In this document: one piece after another, positions 15,640-23,058 of the stretch
Layout of the letters: the number at the start of each line of letters is the position of its first letter
Numbering within the stretch: position 1 is the first letter of the stretch
The notes under the pieces: model-generated
Seen by the model: only the letters and a program-made list of their open reading frames with translations
Databases searched by the model: none
Told to the model about the DNA's origin: nothing
Program-made: the position numbers and the translations under genes
Assembly: GCF_000525875.1 (NCBI RefSeq)
Contig: NZ_AODF01000034.1
Coordinates: forward strand, 1-35,535
Direction of reading: 5' to 3'
Source: Listeria floridensis FSL S10-1187
GTDB lineage: Bacteria > Bacillota > Bacilli > Lactobacillales > Listeriaceae
Length of the DNA: 35,535 nucleotides

Positions 15640-15689
15640 AGTGTAACATGTTTTTTGATTTGTGGTAGAAAATTGTATCTTTAGATACA
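15640..15689 (-). promoter_or_regulatory. Rgg-box promoter of the peptide gene
   Basis: On the minus strand: palindrome TGTATCTAAAGATACA (15674-15689), then an extended -10 TGTTACACT whose hexamer ends at 15640. The distance from first palindrome base to last -10 base is 50 bp, identical to the promoter at 16791-16840. No good -35 is present, as expected for an activator-dependent promoter. Confidence 0.65.
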
Positions 15690-15718
15690 CTACCGAACAG
15701 ATGGGGGAGAAAAACGAG

Positions 15719-16632
15719 ATGAAAAAAACAGGCGAAACATTGCGAAAACTTCGAAACATGGCGAATGAAACCGTAGAAGAGTTTTACAAGGGAGTCATCT
15801 CGCCGCAGTATGCGTATCATGTAGAACGGGATGAAAAAGAAATTACACAACAAAGATTGGTTCAAATTCTACAAAGGCGGGATATTAGTTATCACGAATT
15901 TGAGTTTATCAAAAAGGAGTATCAATCTAGTGAATTTGACCAAGTAGTTCAACACGTTTTTAAGTTGAAGAGCACGTTAAACATCAAAAAAATGGAAAGG
16001 CTAGAAAGCTATTTAGAGAAACAAGCAAAAAACGAGTCTGGACAAGTGTATCGGAGGTTGCAACAGGTTTTACACGCTCATCTTGTATATGCTGAAACAC
16101 AAGATGAAAAAAAGAAAAAAGGTCGATGATTCAACCGATTTGGAAAGAGCTTTCAAATAAAGACAGTTGGACGTACAGTGAATTAATCATTATTTGTAAT
16201 ATTCTTTACATATTTGAAAATGAAGCAATTGACCCTATGGCTCATCGGGTTTTTCGAGAGTTAAAAAAATATGAAGGATATAAAGCGGCCGATCATTTAC
16301 GGATACGTGCCATCTTCAATTACTGCACGTTACTTCGTGTTCATGATCGAATGGCAGAAACGCGGACGCTTTTAGTCGAGGGATTGGCGTTGGCTATGAG
16401 GAAACAAGACACTTTTATGATGCTTGAATATCGCTTTAGATTGGCAGAGATAGATGCTGTACAAGGAAAGAAAGAGATGGTCCAGTTAGACGAAAAAGTG
16501 CGCTTGTATTTACTTGGGCTATTGTTAATCGGGGCTAAAAAAGAGGTCGAAGATTTACAAGCCGATTGGGAAAAACGAACAGGTAGATTTATTGATCTTC
16601 AAAAGGAAGTTGAAACTTTAGAAGGAAATTAG
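15719..16632 (+). CDS. Rgg/MutR-family transcriptional regulator, split by a missing A
   Basis: ATG 15719 follows GGGGGAG. The first frame (136 residues) begins with the XRE helix-turn-helix typical of Rgg (KKTGETLRKLRNMANETVEE through IFYHEF-like ISYHEFEFI) and ends at 16129. The second frame starts ATG 16126 (MIQPIWKELSNKDSWTYSEL) and gives the helical repeat domain. One extra A in the run 16107-16120 fuses them into 304 residues, the normal Rgg length. As sequenced, the ATGA overlap could also permit coupled translation of two halves. Rgg proteins are activated or inhibited by short imported peptides and often control bacteriocin or virulence operons. A candidate pheromone gene lies directly opposite, and matching boxes precede the downstream operon. 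I prefer an artefactual frameshift. Confidence 0.8.
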
Positions 16633-16659
16633 GTAGTTACTCTTAAAAAGAAAGCACCC

Positions 16660-16688
16660 AAAAAGGCTGATGAACTCAGCCTTTTTTT
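16660..16688 (+). terminator. Intrinsic terminator after the Rgg gene
   Basis: AAAAAGGCTGA and TCAGCCTTTTTTT around a 5-nt loop, 28 bases after the stop. A second hairpin (CTCCTGA/TCAGGAG, 16759-16782) follows just ahead of the next promoter. Confidence 0.9.
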
Positions 16689-16790
16689 CGTTCAGTCAAT
16701 GCGGTTGTCATTACTAAGTAAAAAACTACTAAAAAGTAGAGGTTTCTTACTAAAGTCGCTCCTGATGAGGCAACGTCAGGAGAAATGAAT

Positions 16791-16840
16791 TGTATCTAAA
16801 GATATACTTTTTAACGCTTTTTTAAAAGGTGTGTTATGGT
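16791..16840 (+). promoter_or_regulatory. Rgg-box promoter of the ABC operon
   Basis: Palindrome TGTATCTAAAGATATA begins at 16791 and the extended -10 TGTTATGGT ends at 16840. The spacing equals that of the divergent peptide promoter, and AAAA runs occur at matching positions in the spacer. The predicted transcript begins about 45 bases before the ATPase start. Confidence 0.65.
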
Positions 16841-16894
16841 AAATTTATACATATAAAACTGAAAAATACACAAACCAAGAAAAAAGGAGATACT

Positions 16895-17548
16895 ATGATA
16901 CAAATTAGGGATTTAGAAATTGTTACCCGGGAAAAACTGATCGAAAAAGGAAGCTTTCAGTTTCATGAGGGGATGATTTACGGACTATCAGCACCTAATG
17001 GATCTGGAAAAACGACATTGTTGCGTGTCATTGCGGGATTGACGGCTGCCCGTAATGGCGAAATCTATTTTGAACAAGAGGGAATTCGTCTGAATAGAAA
17101 AGAGATTGCACAGCGGCTATTTTATTATGAAACGACGGAATGGCTAGATAAAAACTTGTCGGCTTTAGATTATTTGAAATTTGTTGGAAAGATGTGGCAC
17201 CACGATGTTCATCAACTTCACTCCATTATTCATTTTTGGGAAATGGAAGAGTTCGTTCGTCTTCCCATACGAAAATATTCATTGGGAATGAAGCAAAAGA
17301 CTGTATTAGCGATGTACGCGTACAGTCATACGGATTATTGGTTAATGGATGAGCCCACTAATGGTCTAGATACCGTGAATCAAGAGCGCTTTATACAGTT
17401 CGTAAAAGAAGCCAAAGAAAAGGGAAAAACCGTTATCTTTTCTTCGCACCTTAACGATCAGTTATATGCCATTACAGATGAAACCATCTATATCATGCAA
17501 CAACAATTGATGTCTTCCAAAGATGGATGGAGAGGAGGGCATTCATGA
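16895..17548 (+). CDS. ABC transporter ATP-binding subunit
   Basis: 217 residues from ATG 16895, chosen for its AAGGAGA ribosome site; an upstream GTG at 16829 overlaps the promoter. Motifs are in order: Walker A APNGSGKTT, degenerate signature YSLGMKQK, Walker B YWLMDEPTNGLD with catalytic Glu, and the switch His in IFSSHL. It is a little short for the family and resembles the small ATPases of bacteriocin export or immunity ABC-2 systems. Its TGA overlaps the ATG of the membrane subunit (ATGA), so the two are coupled. Expression is expected to depend on Rgg through the upstream box. Confidence 0.9.
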   Translation: MIQIRDLEIVTREKLIEKGSFQFHEGMIYGLSAPNGSGKTTLLRVIAGLTAARNGEIYFEQEGIRLNRKEIAQRLFYYETTEWLDKNLSALDYLKFVGKMWHHDVHQLHSIIHFWEMEEFVRLPIRKYSLGMKQKTVLAMYAYSHTDYWLMDEPTNGLDTVNQERFIQFVKEAKEKGKTVIFSSHLNDQLYAITDETIYIMQQQLMSSKDGWRGGHS

Positions 17549-18732
17549 GACAACAGACATTCTTTTTTAAGAAGTTTCTAAACGCAAAAGGAAATTGGAT
17601 TCCGCTGATTTTGTTAGTGGCGTCCGTTCTTTTCGTTTTAATTATGAACGTTATGACGGAAAAAGAGCATGATCTAGCAGCTGTTTCAGAGGAAAATATA
17701 CTACTCAATCAAGAAGGAGTAAAGTTTAATGAAAACCAAGCGAACAATCAATCCTTAACACAAGAAGATCAAGAAAATCTGAAAGAAACCGAAAAATTTG
17801 CGCAACAACAAATCAAACAATATCAACAGATTAAGGAGCTTTATGCCTCAGGTAAATGGTCGGAAGCGTATCAATTAAAATTGAAAGAATTAGAATTCTC
17901 GCTTCAAATTGAAAAGGAAGCACCGACGGGTAGGGGAGATGAGCTCAAGAGGTTATTTAATCGGGATATCTTGAAATACCAAGAACTGCAAAAACTAAAT
18001 ATTAAGGAAGAGCTTGATAATCAGGAGACGCAAGGGTTTACATATCTCTATCGGGTTTTAAAAAGTTTTTTCCCCATTCTATTTTTAGTTGTGCTGTGTT
18101 TCTCACTTACCACTGTCTTTACAGATCGATTCTTTTTAGACCTAGATCGAAGCAAACTTTATCCGGGTTCTACTCTTTTTAAAACGTTTGAACGGATAGT
18201 CTTTGCCTTCATGTTAGCTTTCATCATCTATGGAGTTGTGATTATCCTTGCATTTCTTAGCGCATCGCTACTTTCAGGATGGGGAACTCTTCAGTATCCT
18301 ATGGTAGTGGAAATCGGGGAGAAGACCGTACTATTTACCGTAGGATCACTATTATGGAAAACTATTTTACTCCAATTACTAGCAATGGCTGTTGTGGTTT
18401 TGATGATTGATCTCATTAGTAAACTAGTAAAAAAATTGATGCCCACGCTATTTATTAGTCTAGTTGTCCTGATTGCACCACCCCTACTTATAGGAAAAGT
18501 AGAGTTCTTCAATCAAGTAGCGACTTTCCTTCCGCAAACTTATTTTAATGCGGGACAGGTTGTTACGCAGACGCTTGCTGAAAGTTGTAGGAATCCGAAT
18601 ATTACGTTTCTAAATGGAATAATTGTCCTTCTTTTATGTGTCATCATTTTGGGATTATTAGCCTGTTGCATGGACAGGAAAGGAGGTGAAAACAACTCTT
18701 TTAGCAAGGAAGATACGCGATCACAAAAATAA
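17545..18732 (+). CDS. ABC-2-type membrane subunit with a large extracytoplasmic helical loop
   Basis: 395 residues from ATG 17545 (GGAGGG ribosome site). One membrane helix at about residues 19-40 is followed by some 125 hydrophilic, Gln/Glu/Lys-rich residues predicted to be coiled coil (QEDQENLKETEKFAQQQIKQ and on). About five more helices follow, from residue 170 to the end. This is the ABC-2 permease plan with a large loop between helices 1 and 2, as in several peptide exporters and bacteriocin-immunity pumps. Coupled to the ATPase gene. The C-terminal coding region contains the ribosome site of the secreted-peptide gene, linking all three. The substrate is unknown; the secreted peptide is the obvious candidate, although that peptide has its own Sec-type signal. 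Confidence 0.75.
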   Translation: MRQQTFFFKKFLNAKGNWIPLILLVASVLFVLIMNVMTEKEHDLAAVSEENILLNQEGVKFNENQANNQSLTQEDQENLKETEKFAQQQIKQYQQIKELYASGKWSEAYQLKLKELEFSLQIEKEAPTGRGDELKRLFNRDILKYQELQKLNIKEELDNQETQGFTYLYRVLKSFFPILFLVVLCFSLTTVFTDRFFLDLDRSKLYPGSTLFKTFERIVFAFMLAFIIYGVVIILAFLSASLLSGWGTLQYPMVVEIGEKTVLFTVGSLLWKTILLQLLAMAVVVLMIDLISKLVKKLMPTLFISLVVLIAPPLLIGKVEFFNQVATFLPQTYFNAGQVVTQTLAESCRNPNITFLNGIIVLLLCVIILGLLACCMDRKGGENNSFSKEDTRSQK

Positions 18733-18754
18733 GAAAAGGGAGTTGTCTAGAAGA

Positions 18755-19051
18755 ATGAGAAAAAGAATGATTCAAAACATCGGGAAGCTCGGTTTAGCAA
18801 CCATTTTATTGACGGGAACAGCTGTCACTATCGCACCGGAAGCATTCGCAAAGACCGTTTTAAACTGGCAGAAATATGATATTAACAAGTTTACCAAGAA
18901 AAATACAGTTGTATCGGAAGGATACAAATCCGTACCTTCCACAGCCTATTGGCATCACAGTAATACGAGTAAAGCTGGTGGAGGTTGGAACTATAATCGG
19001 TACGTTATTGCTCTCACCTACTATAGCTCAGTAACTAAAAAGTACTACTAA
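18755..19051 (+). CDS. Secreted Trp/Tyr-rich peptide, bacteriocin-like
   Basis: 98 residues from ATG 18755 (AAGGGAG 12 bases upstream; an alternative ATG at 18767 and an upstream GTG at 18686 exist). A classic Sec signal peptide, with a basic start and the hydrophobic core LGLATILLTGTAVTI, ends at EAFA, leaving a 66-residue mature chain starting KTVLNWQKYD. The mature part is basic and aromatic-rich with GYKSVPSTAYWHHSNTSKAG and the end TYYSSVTKKYY; it has no Cys. It faintly recalls lactococcin 972-type bacteriocins (signal peptide, His-His, aromatic C-terminus), but I cannot assign the family. Third gene of the Rgg-controlled operon and followed by a strong terminator. Likely an antimicrobial or signalling peptide protected by the ABC pair. 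Confidence 0.6.
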   Translation: MRKRMIQNIGKLGLATILLTGTAVTIAPEAFAKTVLNWQKYDINKFTKKNTVVSEGYKSVPSTAYWHHSNTSKAGGGWNYNRYVIALTYYSSVTKKYY

Positions 19052-19106
19052 TCAGCCACAGCCAATGAAAAGTATTTATTTAAACAAACACAGACCCCAA
19101 TCATCA

Positions 19107-19140
19107 AAAAAACGCTTGAGAGATAGATCAAGCGTTTTTT
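19107..19140 (+). terminator. Intrinsic terminator of the ABC/peptide operon
   Basis: AAAAAACGCTTGA and TCAAGCGTTTTTT around an 8-nt loop, 56 bases after the peptide stop. Confidence 0.9.
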
Positions 19141-19248
19141 ATATACGTGCGTAAATGAGCCATCAAAGGACTCCATTTCTCGTGATTTTCAAAGGATAAT
19201 AAAAACGAGTGGCGTGCGATTTTAGATTTGCTAGCCAACAAAAATATG

Positions 19249-19412
19249 TTGACGGTAATTTTGAAAAATGCTAGACTTGAAGCAAAGAGAGCCATGCATG
19301 AACATGACTCTCCACGCAGTAGTACCGTTAAAAAGACGGTAGCCTTTCATTAATAACGATAAAATAACCATTCTAACTACTCGGTCAAAAGTGGGTTAGA
19401 TGGTTATTTTTT
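19249..19412 (+). ncRNA. Antisense antitoxin RNA (RatA-like) with its promoter
   Basis: Promoter TTGACG (19249-19254), 17-bp spacer, TAGACT (19272-19277); predicted start near 19284. The RNA of about 129 nt folds into GAGAG...CTCTC and TACCGT/ACGGTA hairpins and ends in a strong terminator (AAAATAACCA at 19361-19370 with TGGTTATTTT at 19401-19410, then T's). Its 3' end overlaps the 3' end of the convergent holin-like toxin gene, the arrangement of txpA/ratA in Bacillus subtilis. The terminator hairpin works in both directions and is probably shared. Confidence 0.65.
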
Positions 19413-19490
19413 GGGTTTGTTAAAGTCTAGAATCAACACGACGAGGGTAGCAAAAACTACCGCAAACGTCAGTGCTTCATACACAGACAC
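19404..19490 (-). CDS. Holin-like type I toxin (28 aa), TxpA/BsrG-like
   Basis: GTG 19490 lies 7 bases after AAGGA. The product, MSVYEALTFAVVFATLVVLI followed by LDFNKPKK, is the hallmark of the putative holin-like toxin family: M-(S/T)-x-YEAL, a single membrane helix and a short basic tail. The promoter is at 19587-19615 with a leader of about 90 nt, in which ACTCCT can pair with the AAGGA ribosome site, as in known type I toxin mRNAs. The antisense RNA above would repress it. Probable plasmid or element stabilisation. Confidence 0.8.
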   Translation of the reverse strand: MSVYEALTFAVVFATLVVLILDFNKPKK

Positions 19491-19586
19491 GGTTATTCCT
19501 TTCTAGGAGTAAAACCTTTAACCATAGGCATCACCCCCTAATGAGGAGTTAGCCACCATCTTTCTCACTTTACTACTGCAAGATAT

Positions 19587-19615
19587 ATTATATCATTGGA
19601 TCTCAAGCATTCAAA
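19587..19615 (-). promoter_or_regulatory. Promoter of the holin-like toxin
   Basis: On the minus strand TTTGAA (19610-19615), 17-bp spacer, perfect TATAAT (19587-19592). Confidence 0.65.
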
Positions 19616-19795
19616 ATGTAATCTGCGTTTTGCTCTTTACGGAATAAGTATAGAGATCAAACATACAATTAGTTCCAGCACTTTTCATTGGTCATAACCA
19701 GTTTTAGGGAGTAAAGCAAGCTGAAAATAACCTTATAACAAGAAGTTTTGGTTGTAGATTGTTAAAACTCTTATAGTTAAAGTTAATTGGATTGA

Positions 19796-19890
19796 TGTCA
19801 ATAAAGTAGATACAAAAAAAAGGCTGTTTCATGAATTGCTGAAAGAAAATCTCACTTTTTTTCTGGTGCCCATATACCGATGGTCGAGCG
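19796..19890 (-). mobile_element. IS3-family end remnant
   Basis: TGTCAATAAAGTAGATAC at 19796-19813 is nearly identical to the IS end at 32795-32812. On the minus strand it is preceded by transposase C-terminal codons (TIGIWAPEKK, then stop) comparable to those at 32845-32900. About 95 bases remain. Confidence 0.6.
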
Positions 19891-20090
19891 AAAAATAAAA
19901 TAATCTATGAAGCCAAAGAGATCAATCTATTTGGTGCTGCGAGTCAGAAAATGTTTCAAAAAAATGAGAAAAAGAGGGGGGACTTTCGTTAATCAAATGA
20001 AAAAATTAACCAGATTTAACATCCAATTTAAGCTAGTAAACTGAGGAAAAATAGACAGAGATGCAATCAACGATTCACTCAAAAGGAGAA

Positions 20091-20204
20091 AGGATTGCTA
20101 CGCAAAAAGAACAACTTCAAAAGCTAGAATAAACTACGAAAGAGCTAAAACTTACAATTAAGAAAATAGAAAGACAAAAAGAGCTACTTGATTGGTTAGG
20201 ATAA
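20091..20204 (+). pseudogene. Coiled-coil gene remnant
   Basis: The frame reads RIATQKEQLQKLE, a TAA at 20130, then TTKELKLTIKKIERQKELLD and WLG before a stop. The heptad-like pattern continues across the in-frame stop, so this looks like the 3' end of a decayed gene. Between 19491 and 20090 I see only the toxin leader and the IS remnant. Confidence 0.3.
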
Positions 20205-20208
20205 AATG

Positions 20209-20528
20209 GTTCACTTTTCGGAGAAAATCGAAACAAAAGGGAAAAAGTGAACAAAATGGATAGAAAAACGAACCAAAAAGAGGTGCAAAAAAAGCGTAAA
20301 AGTGCACAATTGCCTTTAATCTTGATATCACTTCAAAACAAGTCGCACTGCGACTTCAATTACGAAGTGATTGCAGGTTTCCCTTATGCTCTTTTGTTTT
20401 TTTCCTTCTTTTTCCGTTCCGGAACGAAGGGTGATTTTTTACTTCAGCAAAAATCACCCTAAAAAAGAACATACATCTTTGCTATAGCATCCGTAAAAAT
20501 GGGTGTTTTTAGCAAAAATATATGTTCT
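20209..20528. repeat. Dense cluster of nested inverted repeats
   Basis: In 320 bases: GTTCACTTTT/AAAAAGTGAAC (about 20210-20251); ATCACTTC/GAAGTGAT (20327-20371) enclosing AAGTCGCA/TGCGACTT (20340-20356); CGTTCCGGAACG (20415-20426); AGGGTGATTTTT/AAAAATCACCCT (20428-20460); and AGAACATA/TATGTTCT (20466-20528) enclosing TTTGCTA/TAGCAAA. No T-runs follow, so these are not ordinary terminators. An open frame across 20247-20462 is best seen as a by-product. Could be a replication or single-strand origin, or a structured RNA. Confidence 0.55.
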
Positions 20529-20575
20529 GAGATGCTTCAAAACGACTAAATCATTTTTGAAAGTGGTGTATCAAG

Positions 20576-20781
20576 TTGAGTCAAAACTTTCAGTTGAGAA
20601 ACATCAAAGAGCAGACCGCCGCGCATCTTAAAAATCGAGCAAATGCGGCGGAACTATCTATGAACAAATAGATCTTAAATATTCTTGATCAACATGCAAT
20701 TGCTCCTGAATTAAAAGAACAAGAAAGCCGATTTTCGGAAATATTGAAGTGTTGCAGGAAAACAATAAGTTAGAACATTAG
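20576..20781 (+). pseudogene. Ribbon-helix-helix-like plasmid protein, inactivated
   Basis: From a TTG the frame reads SQNFQLRNIKEQTAAHLKNR and ANAAELSMNK, then TAG (20669-20671), then ILNILDQHAIAPELKEQESR. A one-base loss near 20745 leads to the proper end VLQENNKLEH. The N-terminal strand, two helices and the ELKEQESRFSE tail recall the small CopG/Arc-like proteins of Gram-positive plasmids and ICEs. The stop plus frameshift suggest true decay, though the frameshift may be a sequencing error. It precedes the 20807 gene by 25 bases, as an operon partner would. Confidence 0.45.
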
Positions 20782-20806
20782 TACTTCAGGTCCCGGAGAG
20801 AGGTAA

Positions 20807-21010
20807 ATGAGTAGAAGACATATTACTTTTCGAGAAGTAGATAAAACGACCAGTAGTGAAGCTTTTCTGACAGAATATAAGAAACGATATCAACTCATAA
20901 CATCAAAAGATGTAGAGAAAATTTTTGAAGAACATCATACCTTTACGGCCATGCAAAAACAAGGAGATTTTTTAGGAGAAGTGTTAACCACTCGTTTTAA
21001 AAAAAAGTAA
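20807..21010 (+). CDS. Small basic plasmid protein, unknown function
   Basis: 67 residues; ATG 20807 follows GAGAGG. Helical and charged, with FREVDKTTSSEAFLTEYKKR and a Lys-rich end. It is downstream of the ribbon-helix-helix-like remnant and probably formed an operon with it. I do not recognise it. Confidence 0.45.
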   Translation: MSRRHITFREVDKTTSSEAFLTEYKKRYQLITSKDVEKIFEEHHTFTAMQKQGDFLGEVLTTRFKKK

Positions 21011-21237
21011 TTTGATTGATTCGAGTTCGATCAGGATACACCGGCAAAAATGTTCAAATTTTAATCGAGCCAATGAATACACTCATTTTTCATTTGGGTA
21101 TTCCAAAAGCATTTCAAACTAATAAGTATAGTATTAATGTTTTTGTGTAAGATGAGCAACAATAGTAAATCCTTTTTTGAAACTAATCTTTCTTAAACTA
21201 AAAGAGATCAGTTTCAAAAACTAATCCCTCTCAGTTA

Positions 21238-21462
21238 TTATTTAACCATTTTTTTATATCCCCATCGTAATGCCATAAGTAGGGCATATGCAATAAAACA
21301 GCATAAAAGCATACATATCATTACCGTAATTTCTGCATTTAAAGAGTATATATCTTGAATGGTTACATATAAATATTTACTAAAAAACAGGAGAAAAGCT
21401 AGTGTCAAGCTAATCCATAAAATTAATAAAACATCTGTATTATCTTTTCTTTTCTTACTCAT
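21238..21462 (-). CDS. Small two-helix membrane protein
   Basis: 74 residues from ATG 21462 (GGTGA ribosome site; a GTG at 21474 is upstream). Basic start MSKKRKD, membrane helices at about 11-32 and 42-64, basic end. It lies downstream of the secreted basic peptide on the same strand with about 150 bases between. Function unknown; possibly an immunity-type protein. Confidence 0.45.
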   Translation of the reverse strand: MSKKRKDNTDVLLILWISLTLAFLLFFSKYLYVTIQDIYSLNAEITVMICMLLCCFIAYALLMALRWGYKKMVK

Positions 21463-21615
21463 CACATTCACCAACTTTTAAATAGACAATAAAATCGAAT
21501 GCTTAGAGAGCCAGCTTAAAAAATTTGAGAATGAGGATTGTTTGTTTCTTTCTTTTACTAATTTCGTGTTTTTTTTCCTTTGCTTGTTTTCACTTTTTAG
21601 AGTCTTTTAGTTTAT

Positions 21616-21876
21616 TTACCTTTTTTTAGGGACATCTTTAAAAGTTTTGCCATCGTGTTTTGTTCCATCAACATTCTTAGCTCCAACTTGTTTTCCCTTT
21701 TTATAAACATGTCCATGCCATTTCCCTGTTTTTGTATCATGGGGTCTGTCTATTCTCCCACTATATCCATCCCCTAAGTCAACTGTTGCACTTGATGCTG
21801 CTTCCGCATTTGCCGAAATTGAAAGAACCAAAAAAATGGCAAGAAATGCGCAAACTATTTTGCTAAACTTTTTCAA
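21616..21876 (-). CDS. Short secreted His/Lys/Gly-rich protein
   Basis: 86 residues from a TTG at 21876 with GGGAG 9 bases upstream. A clear signal peptide (IVCAFLAIFLVLSISANAEA) leaves a mature chain of about 60 residues with YSGRIDRPHDTKTGKWHGHV, repeated Lys-Lys-Gly, and DGTKHDGKTF. The spaced PH...WHGHV...KHDG pattern resembles small metal-binding or toxin-like domains at the C-terminus of polymorphic toxins, but it is not assignable. Its start overlaps the region after the 21892-22314 gene (15 bases), so the two are coupled. Confidence 0.6.
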   Translation of the reverse strand: MKKFSKIVCAFLAIFLVLSISANAEAASSATVDLGDGYSGRIDRPHDTKTGKWHGHVYKKGKQVGAKNVDGTKHDGKTFKDVPKKR

Positions 21877-21891
21877 AAAAATAACTCCCTT

Positions 21892-22314
21892 TCATTGTTG
21901 TAATATATTATTAAACGATTGAAAATCGTTAATAATAATGTTTGTGTTAAAAAGCATATTAATTTTTTCTACTAATTCTGCAAATCCCTTATTTGTTGGA
22001 TAATCGAATTCTAAATCTTGCTTAATATAAAAGAAATCGACCACATAATCAATACTAGGTTTAAAACTTAGTAAACTTTCTACAAAAGACAAAACAAATT
22101 CTCTATGCATATCTGTTAAATCAGACCTACATGCATACTGAACAATTATATGGTTTTCATTAGCTTCAAAGTCATCTTCAAAAAATTGTTCTCCAAACGC
22201 ATCTGGAGCCTTAGAAAAGGTATCAAAAAGTAACAGATATCCCATATTTTTCCCGTTTTCTGAAAATCTGAAAAATTCACTTTCCCTTGTTAAAAACAGC
22301 CTTTCAAATTCCAA
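21892..22314 (-). CDS. Soluble acidic protein paired with the secreted basic protein
   Basis: 140 residues from TTG 22314, chosen because AAAGGA lies 9 bases upstream; a TTG at 22332 lacks a ribosome site. Acidic and aromatic (FGEQFFEDDFEANENHIIVQ), alpha/beta, no signal peptide. It precedes the secreted basic protein in one transcription unit. An acidic intracellular partner of a basic secreted peptide could be an immunity or folding protein; this is inference. Confidence 0.45.
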   Translation of the reverse strand: MEFERLFLTRESEFFRFSENGKNMGYLLLFDTFSKAPDAFGEQFFEDDFEANENHIIVQYACRSDLTDMHREFVLSFVESLLSFKPSIDYVVDFFYIKQDLEFDYPTNKGFAELVEKINMLFNTNIIINDFQSFNNILQQ

Positions 22315-22444
22315 GTTTAACAATCCTTTCAAACATAATAGGCGTAAATTCAGTTAACAGTAACATAAATTCGGTATTTATGCTATTTAGAATTGGATTC
22401 TTTCGAAAAAGCTCCTCTTGGGATGAATCTTTTTCACTAGTCAT
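22304..22444 (-). CDS. Small or 5'-truncated reading frame upstream of the pair
   Basis: 46 codons from ATG 22444 to a TGA overlapping the next start (MTSEKDSSQEELFRKNPILN and onward to MFERIVKLG). The frame remains open a further 25 codons upstream (KPIKLVLFDRIIHESLNFQA) without a start codon, so this is probably the tail of a damaged gene, or the front of the 21892-22314 protein displaced by a frameshift. Confidence 0.3.
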   Translation of the reverse strand: MTSEKDSSQEELFRKNPILNSINTEFMLLLTEFTPIMFERIVKLGI

Positions 22445-22750
22445 GGATAAGTAACGGGCTTGAAAATTTAAACTCTCATGAATGATTCTATCGAATAGGA
22501 CTAGCTTAATAGGCTTATTTTATGCCAAAAATAAATTTTCCTTCTAAATAATTAAAGGCATCTCAAAAGCTGTTTTTATTGTTTTTAGAAACGCATTTTT
22601 TTTCTTTTCCATTCTGATAATGATGATAAATGCGTAGAAAGAAATATCACGCCCTCAATTAAGAAATGTTCACCGAAAAGACACAGACATCTATTCTATT
22701 TTGTGTTATTGTATACATGTTAGAAACTAAAACGATTAGGAGATGAGAAA

Positions 22751-23047
22751 ATGGCAGGACAAATCAGAATGAGCCCGGAGGAGCTTCGTGCACGTGCGAA
22801 AACCTATGGACAAAGTAGTCAAGAAATTGAACAATTATTACAACGGTTATCGCAATTACAAGAACAGTTAAGAAGTGAATGGGAAGGGCAAGCTTTCCAA
22901 CGTTTTGATGATCAATTTAATCAGTTAAAACCAAAAGTAACCGAGTTTGCGCATTTGATGGATCAAATTGAAGCGCAATTGACGAAAACGGCCACTGCAG
23001 TGGAAGAACAAGACCAACAACTTTCTCAAAACTTTGGCCTTCAATAA
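22751..23047 (+). CDS. WXG100 protein (EsxA-like)
   Basis: 98 residues, ATG 22751 after AGGAGA. A helix-turn-helix hairpin with WEG in the turn (LRSEWEGQAFQRFDDQF, about residues 41-57), the defining WXG100 signature, and a long C-terminal helix. WXG100 proteins dimerise and are exported by T7SS; near LXG genes they act as toxin partners or targeting factors. First gene of the LXG cassette, separated from the next by an attenuator-like hairpin. Confidence 0.85.
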   Translation: MAGQIRMSPEELRARAKTYGQSSQEIEQLLQRLSQLQEQLRSEWEGQAFQRFDDQFNQLKPKVTEFAHLMDQIEAQLTKTATAVEEQDQQLSQNFGLQ

Positions 23048-23058
23048 ATGAAAAGAAT

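Noticed and set aside
15578..15865. 95-codon minus-strand frame opposite rgg
   Set aside because: Antisense to the conserved helix-turn-helix coding region and without a ribosome site; the real minus-strand gene here is the 20-codon frame at 15553-15615.
18755..19051. Assignment of the secreted peptide to the lactococcin 972 family
   Set aside because: Only a loose likeness (signal peptide, His-His, aromatic end); the usual partner membrane protein of that family is absent.
20247..20462. 71-codon frame
   Set aside because: It runs through inverted-repeat DNA; the translated part mirrors the repeats and has no domain.
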